NCBI GenBank assembly: GCA_031281815.1 | Contig: JAITEY010000094.1 | Coordinates: 1 to 13,216 of the forward strand | DNA length: 13,216 nt | Source of the DNA: Desulfovibrio sp. | GTDB lineage: Bacteria > Desulfobacterota > Desulfovibrionia > Desulfovibrionales > Desulfovibrionaceae | Reading direction: 5' to 3' | Shown here: positions 5,333 to 10,679 of the stretch, piece by piece | Layout of the letters: each line of letters begins with the position of its first letter | Numbering within the stretch: position 1 is the first letter of the stretch | Notes under the pieces: model-generated | Seen by the model: the letters and a program-made list of their open reading frames with translations, nothing else | Databases searched by the model: none | What the model was told of the DNA's origin: nothing | Made by a program: the position numbers and the translations under genes

Positions 5333-6649
5333 ATGAACACGCCGAGGACGGTCAAGGGCTTTGCCGACATCTTCCACCCGCAGAGCGCCCTGTATACGTT
5401 TATGGAAAACACGGCGCGCCGCGTTTTCGGCGCTTACGGTTTTGAAGAACTGCGCCTGCCCGTGCTTGAGTTCACGGAACTGTTCCGGCGCGGCATAGGC
5501 GGCGATACGGACATCGTGCAAAAGGAAATGTATACGTTTCCAGACCGCAAAGGGCGCTCTCTGACCATGCGCCCCGAAGCCACAGCCGGCGTCGTGCGTG
5601 CCTATCTCGAGAGCGGCAGGTACGGCCGCGACGCTGTGTGCAGGCTGTTCGTCTGCGGTCCCATGTTCCGTTATGAACGCCCGCAATCGGGAAGAATGCG
5701 CCAGTTCCACCAACTCAACTGTGAATGCCTGGGGGCGGCCAACGCCCAGACCGACGCGGAAATCCTGCTCATGCTCGACGCATTTCTGCGTGAACTCGGC
5801 CTTGACGGCCTGCGCACCGAACTGAACACTCTGGGTTGCCGCGTCTGTCGTCCCGGCTACATGGAAAAACTCTCCGCATTCCTGCGCGGTCTGGACCCGG
5901 AAACTCTCTGTCCCGACTGCCGCAGACGCCTGGAAAGCAACCCCCTGCGCGTTCTGGACTGCAAAGTGCCCGCCTGCACAGCGCAGACCGCGCGGGCGCC
6001 TGCAATCCGCGACCATGTCTGCGCGGAATGCGCCGCGCATTTCGAAACCGTCCTCCGCATACTGGATGCGGAACATGTGCGCGTGGTCCTCAACCCGCGG
6101 CTGGTGCGCGGATTGGACTACTACATGCGCACGACCTTTGAGATTGTTTCCGAAAGCATAGGAGCCCAGAGCTCCGTCGCCGGCGGCGGGCGCTACGACG
6201 GCCTTACCTCCCTGCTCGGCGGCCCGGCCGTTCCCGGCATAGGCTTTGCCTGCGGCATGGAACGCCTGGCCCTGGCCCTCGACGGGCAAGAAAAACGCCG
6301 CTTCGCCTCCCGACCGGACTTCTATTTCGCCGTGCTGGACCGCGAATGCGCGGATAAGGCCCTGCACGCCGCGCAAATCCTGCGCGCGGCCGAGCTGTCC
6401 GGCACCGTGGACTTCAAGGACGGCAAACTCGGCGCCAAACTGCGCCGGGCCTCGCAGGCCGATGCCGAATACTGTCTCATTTTCGGCGCGACCGAATTCG
6501 CCGCGGACAACGTCGTCATCAAAAACATGGACGACGGCGCCCAGGTGTCCCTCTCCCTGACCACCCTTGCCGACTGGGCGGAGATACGCTCCGAAAACAA
6601 AAAGGAAGCATCCCGCAAGGGACGCTTGCCGTTCTTTCAGACCATATAG
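5333..6649 (+). CDS. hisS: Histidyl-tRNA synthetase
   Basis: 438 residues, close to the usual 420-430. It charges tRNA-His with histidine in the cytoplasm as a class II dimer. Seen: motif 2, FRYERPQSGRMRQFHQ (112-127), with arginines that bind ATP; the histidine-specific loop LVRGLDYYMRT (257-267) with Arg259; AGGGRYDG (283-290); motif 3, GIGFACGMERL (302-312); and a C-terminal anticodon domain (about 328-418). The start is the ATG at 5333, preceded by AAAGGG; the frame is open back to 5162 but that extension has no family likeness. Eight cysteines lie in the insertion domain: C169/C172, C193/C196, C210/C215 and C230/C233, a spacing that could bind zinc. I recall CxxC pairs in this insert in other bacterial HisRS. 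aspS follows 10 bases later, a pairing typical of Desulfovibrio-type genomes. Confidence 0.97.
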   Translation: MNTPRTVKGFADIFHPQSALYTFMENTARRVFGAYGFEELRLPVLEFTELFRRGIGGDTDIVQKEMYTFPDRKGRSLTMRPEATAGVVRAYLESGRYGRDAVCRLFVCGPMFRYERPQSGRMRQFHQLNCECLGAANAQTDAEILLMLDAFLRELGLDGLRTELNTLGCRVCRPGYMEKLSAFLRGLDPETLCPDCRRRLESNPLRVLDCKVPACTAQTARAPAIRDHVCAECAAHFETVLRILDAEHVRVVLNPRLVRGLDYYMRTTFEIVSESIGAQSSVAGGGRYDGLTSLLGGPAVPGIGFACGMERLALALDGQEKRRFASRPDFYFAVLDRECADKALHAAQILRAAELSGTVDFKDGKLGAKLRRASQADAEYCLIFGATEFAADNVVIKNMDDGAQVSLSLTTLADWAEIRSENKKEASRKGRLPFFQTI

Positions 6650-6659
6650 GAACGTCCCG

Positions 6660-8510
6660 ATGAGCAACGATGCCGAAACAGACCTGCAACAAGAACACCG
6701 GCGCTTTGTCGAAGACCTCGGAACCTTTGTCCGCTCCCACACTTGCGGCGAACTGACCGCCGCGCACATCGGGCAGGAAGTGGCCCTGGCCGGCTGGGTG
6801 CAGTTCCGGCGCGACCACGGCGGACTCGTCTTTGTGGACCTGCGCGACCGCGCGGGTCTTACCCAGGTGGTTTTCGCCCCCGAAGTCTCCGCCGCCGCGC
6901 ACGAAAAAGCGGGCATTCTGCGCGCGGAATACGTCATCGCCGTCATCGGCCGCGTGCGCGCCCGGCCCGAAGGCATGGCCAACCCCAACATGCCGACCGG
7001 GGACATCGAAGTGGTCGTTGACGCATGGAAACTGCTGAACACCTCGAAAACTCCGCCCTTCCCTGTCGAAGACCGCGCCGACCCCGGCGAAAACCTGCGC
7101 CTGCAGTACCGTTATCTGGACCTGCGCAGACCGCGCATGGCCGCGAACCTGACCCTGCGCCACAAGACGGCGCAAAGCATACGCCGCTACCTGGACGGTG
7201 AAGGGTTTCTGGAAATCGAAACGCCCTTCCTGACCCGCTCCACCCCCGAAGGCGCCCGCGACTTCCTCGTGCCGAGCCGCATGAACAAAGGCGCTTTCTA
7301 CGCCCTGCCCCAAAGCCCGCAGATTTTCAAGCAACTGCTTATGGTCGGCGGCCTTGAACGCTATTTCCAGATCGTCCGCTGTTTCCGCGACGAAGACCTG
7401 CGCGCCGACCGCCAGCCGGAGTTCACCCAGGTGGACATTGAAATGTCCTTCGTGAACGAGGAACAGGTCATGGCCTTGGCAGAGGGCATGGTCGCCGCCG
7501 TGCTCCGCGACGTAAAAGGCATCGAACTCCCCCTCCCCCTTCCCCGCCTGACGCATGCTCAAGCCCTGGCCGACTACGGGACGGACAAGCCCGACACGCG
7601 CTTCGACCTGAAACTCAAGGACGTAACGGATATCGTCCGCAATTCCGGTTTCCGCCTCTTCGCCTCCGCGCCTCTGGTCAAAGCCCTGCGCGTGCCGGGC
7701 GGAGAAAGCCTGTCGCGCAAGGAAATCGACGATTTTACGGAATTTGTGAAAATCTACGGGGCGCAGGGGCTTGCCTGGATCAAACTGCGCCCGGCAACGG
7801 CCGGCAACGACGAGGAATGGCAGTCGCCCATCGCCAAATTCCTCTCCGTCCGAGAAAAAGAAGGGCTGCGGGAACGTCTGGACCTGCGCTCCGGCGACCT
7901 CGTGTTTTTCCAGGCCGGGGCGCCGGACATGGTCAACGCCGCCCTGGGCAACCTGCGGGTCAAGTTGGGCCGCAGGCTGGGGCTGATTGACGACGCGGCG
8001 CTGCACCTCCTCTGGGTCACGGATTTCCCCTTGTTTGAATACAGCCCGGAAGAAAAGCGCTTCGTCGCCTGTCACCATCCCTTCACTTCGCCGAAGTCCA
8101 CCGACGCCTCGGCCATACTCGCAGACCCTGCCGCCGCTCTTGCCAGGGCTTACGATATGGTGCTCAACGGCACGGAACTCGGCGGCGGCTCCATACGCAA
8201 CTGCTCGGCCGCCGCGCAGCGCGACATGTTCAGCGCTTTGGGATTTACTGAGGAAGAAGCCGAAAGCCGCTTCGGCTTCCTTATGCAGGCCCTGGAAATG
8301 GGCGCGCCGCCCCACGGCGGTATAGCCTTCGGCCTGGACCGCATGGTGATGCTGCTGGCAGGGGCGGACAGCATCCGCGACGTCATAGCGTTCCCCAAAA
8401 CCCAGAAGGCATCCTGCCTGTTGACCGGGGCTCCGGCCGACGCCGACGCCGGCCAACTGAGAGAACTCGGTCTCAAAGTGAGGGAAACAAAAGAAATCAG
8501 TACCGAGTAA
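6660..8510 (+). CDS. aspS: Aspartyl-tRNA synthetase, bacterial type
   Basis: 616 residues; E. coli AspRS is about 590. Class II enzyme charging tRNA-Asp. Seen in order: the OB-fold anticodon domain from about 25 to 125, with VALAGWVQFRRDHGGLVFVD (41-60); LRLQYRYLDLRR (146-157); the motif 1-2 region with QSPQIFKQLLM (218-228) and FRDEDLRADRQPEFTQVDIE (242-261); the bacterial insertion (GAD-type) domain at about 285-430; HHPFTSP (472-478); NGTELGGGSIR (503-513); and motif 3, GGIAFGLDRMVMLLAG (553-568). The ATG at 6660 has TAGGAA seven bases upstream. The first 25 residues (to FVRSHTCGEL) extend beyond the usual start, with no internal ATG or GTG nearby to replace it. Sequence alone does not show whether it is tRNA-Asp specific or also charges tRNA-Asn, which depends on whether the genome carries gatCAB or asnS. 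Confidence 0.97.
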   Translation: MSNDAETDLQQEHRRFVEDLGTFVRSHTCGELTAAHIGQEVALAGWVQFRRDHGGLVFVDLRDRAGLTQVVFAPEVSAAAHEKAGILRAEYVIAVIGRVRARPEGMANPNMPTGDIEVVVDAWKLLNTSKTPPFPVEDRADPGENLRLQYRYLDLRRPRMAANLTLRHKTAQSIRRYLDGEGFLEIETPFLTRSTPEGARDFLVPSRMNKGAFYALPQSPQIFKQLLMVGGLERYFQIVRCFRDEDLRADRQPEFTQVDIEMSFVNEEQVMALAEGMVAAVLRDVKGIELPLPLPRLTHAQALADYGTDKPDTRFDLKLKDVTDIVRNSGFRLFASAPLVKALRVPGGESLSRKEIDDFTEFVKIYGAQGLAWIKLRPATAGNDEEWQSPIAKFLSVREKEGLRERLDLRSGDLVFFQAGAPDMVNAALGNLRVKLGRRLGLIDDAALHLLWVTDFPLFEYSPEEKRFVACHHPFTSPKSTDASAILADPAAALARAYDMVLNGTELGGGSIRNCSAAAQRDMFSALGFTEEEAESRFGFLMQALEMGAPPHGGIAFGLDRMVMLLAGADSIRDVIAFPKTQKASCLLTGAPADADAGQLRELGLKVRETKEISTE

Positions 8511-8570
8511 CATGCTGTTTTACGCCTCCCGCGGCCGGGGGCAGCCCGAAAATCAGGCAAGGAGGAAGCC

Positions 8571-9401
8571 GTGAAACGAAAGAACGTACTTTTGCCGGCA
8601 TCGGCGTTGTGTGTTTGCGGACTGCTTGCGGCTGCCTGCGTGCAGCCGGCCGTGCGGGCGGACCGCAGTGATTTTTACGCGAACGGGCGCTTCAGGTCGC
8701 ACGTTGCCGTCAGCGCGCCTCTGACTCTGGCCGGCGCCGGCAACTTCTCCGCGATGGTGCCGTCCGAGGTTTTGCTTGCGCCGCCCAGCGCCACCTTTCG
8801 CTTTGCCGTGTTCGGCGAAGGGGAGAGCGGCTCCGTCGATCGTACGGCGCATATGATCGCGAGCGAACTGCCCTCGCCGAGCTGGCGCTGGGAAAAGGAA
8901 AGTCTGGCGAGAACGGAATCCCTGTACTACGCCCTCGTGAACGCCGGCGGGCACAGGCAGGTCGTGCAGATTTTCCCTGTGGAAAGCTCCGGCGACTGGT
9001 TCAGCAGTTTCTGGACGTTGAACGGGCGGGCGGTGCCGGATTTCTGGCTGGCCAAACATTGGTCCGCAACCCCGTACGACGACATCCGCATAGTCGCCGA
9101 ATACCGGGAAGCGGCCCCGGTCTGCATGCGCGACCGGCTGGCGGCGTTTGTCGAGAGCAAGAAGAACCGGGACTACGCTCCCCTGCACGGCAAGGCGTTG
9201 ATGCCGCGCTGCGAACAGGAAGTGGAGGAATTTTCCCGGCGCGCCGATGCCGCCGTCACATTCGGCGACGCGCAGGCCGCGTCCCCGGCCCTGTCGGAAA
9301 GCGGCTCCGTTACGCAGGCCGCGCTCCCCGGCGGCAGGCCGGACATGCGCAAACTGGTCGGCGTCGCGGAACTCGTCCGCAATTTCCCGGATTCGCGTTG
9401 A
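8571..9401 (+). CDS. Exported protein, probable lipoprotein (DUF4851-like)
   Basis: 276 residues. The start is a GTG at 8571 with an excellent AGGAGG five bases upstream. The N-terminus has a short basic stretch (KRK), a hydrophobic core (residues 6-22) and LAAAC ending at Cys23, a plausible lipobox; a type I cut after AVRA (27-30) is the alternative. The mature part is mixed alpha/beta in composition with repeated aromatic positions (WRWEKESL, DWFSSFWTLNGR, DFWLAKHWSATPYDDIRIVAEYRE) and no catalytic motif that I recognise. It resembles the DUF4851 group that I associate with Desulfovibrio, in which proteins are predicted to be periplasmic or membrane anchored; that name is from memory and needs checking. 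It lies 60 bases after aspS and 4 bases before glk, so it is probably transcribed with them, although a functional link is not evident. The last 40 residues look disordered. Confidence 0.75.
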   Translation: MKRKNVLLPASALCVCGLLAAACVQPAVRADRSDFYANGRFRSHVAVSAPLTLAGAGNFSAMVPSEVLLAPPSATFRFAVFGEGESGSVDRTAHMIASELPSPSWRWEKESLARTESLYYALVNAGGHRQVVQIFPVESSGDWFSSFWTLNGRAVPDFWLAKHWSATPYDDIRIVAEYREAAPVCMRDRLAAFVESKKNRDYAPLHGKALMPRCEQEVEEFSRRADAAVTFGDAQAASPALSESGSVTQAALPGGRPDMRKLVGVAELVRNFPDSR

Positions 9402-9405
9402 CGCC

Positions 9406-10476
9406 GTGCGCATTCTGTCCGGCGACATAGGGGCCACCCACTGCCGTTTCGCCCTGTATAGTGCGGCACATGCGGAAAGGCCGGGGAAAAACGGCACGGC
9501 GTCGCCTCCCGTGCCGACGGACGCGGACGGTTGCGGCGCGCCGGCTCTCGCCTTGCTCGGCAGCCGTATTTTCAGGGGCGGTGATTATCCTTCTTTCAAC
9601 GCCGCCCTGCGGACGCTGTTTGCGGACGACGAGGGCGGCCCCGCCCTGCTTGACCCGGCGCGATTGCCGGATGCGGCGGTCATTGCGCCCGCCGGTCCGG
9701 TGGAAGGCCCGCCGGGCGACGAGAACTGCCGGTTGGCCAACCTGCCGTGGCTTGTCAAAGCTTCGGATCTGCGGGTCTTGCTGGGCACGGGTCGCATCCG
9801 GCTCATCAATGACCTGGAAGCTACGGCTTGGGCCTGCCTGTTGCCGGAGGCAATCGCCGTGCGCCCCGTCCTTCCCGGCACGGCAAAGCCGGGAGCGCCC
9901 GCGGCGGTGACGGCGGCCGGCACGGGTTTCGGTCAGGCTCTGCTTCTCAGCCCGCCGGCAGACGAGCCGATGCGCTTTGCGCGCGCCCGCGTGTTGCCGA
10001 GCGAAGGCGGGCATGCGGAATTCCCCTTTACGGGCGCGCGCGAGTTCGCGTTCGCCGCCTTTGCCGCCGCGCGTCTCGGCACGGACAGGCTGGTTTGCGA
10101 CCACATCGTCGGCGGAACGGGCCTGACGCACATTCTCGCCTTTCTCGGCGGACCGGATGTCGGCCCGGTGGAGGCCGCCGCCCTGTGCCCGCACTACCCC
10201 GAAGCCCTGGAATGGTACGCACGCTTTTACGGACGCGCCTGCCGCATGTATGTGCTGCATACGCTGGCCTTGGGAGGCGTGTACATGGCGGGCGGCATGG
10301 CCGCGCGTCTCAATGTTCCGGAATCGCCCGCCTTTGCCGCCGAATTCCGCGCCGATTCCCACCCGTCGGGCCTTATGCGCGAAGTTCCCGTGTTTCACAC
10401 GCGCGACCCGCATGCCGGACTCCTCGGCGCGGCCTTCTTCGGCTTGCTGCGCTTCGGGGGGACCGTGGGTTGCTGA
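9406..10476 (+). CDS. glk: Glucokinase (Glk family)
   Basis: 356 residues; phosphorylates glucose to glucose 6-phosphate with ATP in the cytoplasm. It belongs to the Glk (PF02685-type) family and not to ROK kinases, as it lacks the ROK zinc-binding cysteine cluster. Seen: the phosphate-1 loop GDIGATHCRFAL (6-17), FxxGDYPSF (56-64), GPVE (97-100), NLPW (112-115) in the sugar site, INDLEATAW (134-142) with catalytic Asp136, AAGTGFGQALL (170-180), PSEGGHAEFPF (198-208) and HIVGGTGLTHI (233-243). The start is a GTG four bases after the lipoprotein stop without a recognisable ribosome site, so translation is probably coupled; the frame is open further upstream, but overlapping the previous gene and without family likeness. 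Residues 20-47 form a low-complexity loop longer than in E. coli Glk. Many sulfate reducers have sparse sugar use, so the enzyme may serve storage-glycan or trehalose turnover. Confidence 0.88.
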   Translation: MRILSGDIGATHCRFALYSAAHAERPGKNGTASPPVPTDADGCGAPALALLGSRIFRGGDYPSFNAALRTLFADDEGGPALLDPARLPDAAVIAPAGPVEGPPGDENCRLANLPWLVKASDLRVLLGTGRIRLINDLEATAWACLLPEAIAVRPVLPGTAKPGAPAAVTAAGTGFGQALLLSPPADEPMRFARARVLPSEGGHAEFPFTGAREFAFAAFAAARLGTDRLVCDHIVGGTGLTHILAFLGGPDVGPVEAAALCPHYPEALEWYARFYGRACRMYVLHTLALGGVYMAGGMAARLNVPESPAFAAEFRADSHPSGLMREVPVFHTRDPHAGLLGAAFFGLLRFGGTVGC

Positions 10477-10481
10477 AAGGT

Positions 10482-10514
10482 ACCGACTGCCCGCCGTGGC
10501 GGCAGGCAGTCGGT
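10482..10514 (+). terminator. Perfect 10-bp hairpin just after glk, terminator-like but lacking a T-run
   Basis: ACCGACTGCC (10482-10491) pairs without mismatch with GGCAGTCGGT (10505-10514) across a 13-base loop, starting six bases after the glk stop. No T-run follows on either strand, so it is not a textbook intrinsic terminator. It may protect the 3' end of the hisS-to-glk transcript or act with Rho. Confidence 0.45.
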
Positions 10515-10569
10515 CACGGATTCGGGCCGGGTCCGGCGCGGCGCCGTGTATGGAAGCGCGCGACAGCCA

Positions 10570-10593
10570 TGAGAACAGGGCATTTTGTTCACA
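10570..10593. promoter_or_regulatory. Candidate operator upstream of the sensor-kinase promoter
   Basis: TGAGAACA (10570-10577) and TGTTCACA (10586-10593) form an imperfect palindrome (seven of eight positions complementary) around eight bases. Its centre lies about 63 bases upstream of the start point predicted from the -10 box, a position used by many activators. The half-site faintly recalls CRP/FNR sites but the spacing does not fit. Pattern seen, role inferred. Confidence 0.28.
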
Positions 10594-10610
10594 GCGTCTC
10601 TTTCTTCTTA

Positions 10611-10638
10611 TTGATTTTTTTCCAATTCTCTTTACTAT
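10611..10638 (+). promoter_or_regulatory. Candidate sigma70 promoter for the TauE-sensor kinase gene
   Basis: TTGATT (10611-10616), a 16-base spacer and TACTAT (10633-10638) precede the predicted ATG by about 40 bases, in an AT-rich patch between two G+C-rich regions. This gives the kinase gene its own promoter, separate from the glk operon. Confidence 0.5.
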
Positions 10639-10679
10639 GGGTCAAGTAAGCACGTGCAAGCAAAAGTTCGGTGCAGACT

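Noticed and set aside
5099..7042. Long minus-strand frame (647 codons) opposite hisS and aspS
   Set aside because: It is antisense to two well-recognised synthetase genes; low-complexity Ala/Gly/Arg/Val composition with no motif, typical of antisense frames in G+C-rich genes.
6519..8513. Long minus-strand frame (664 codons) opposite aspS
   Set aside because: Mirror of the aspS coding frame with no family likeness.
9310..10413. Minus-strand frame of 367 codons opposite glk
   Set aside because: Arg/Gly/Ala-rich shadow without motifs; glk on the plus strand is clear.
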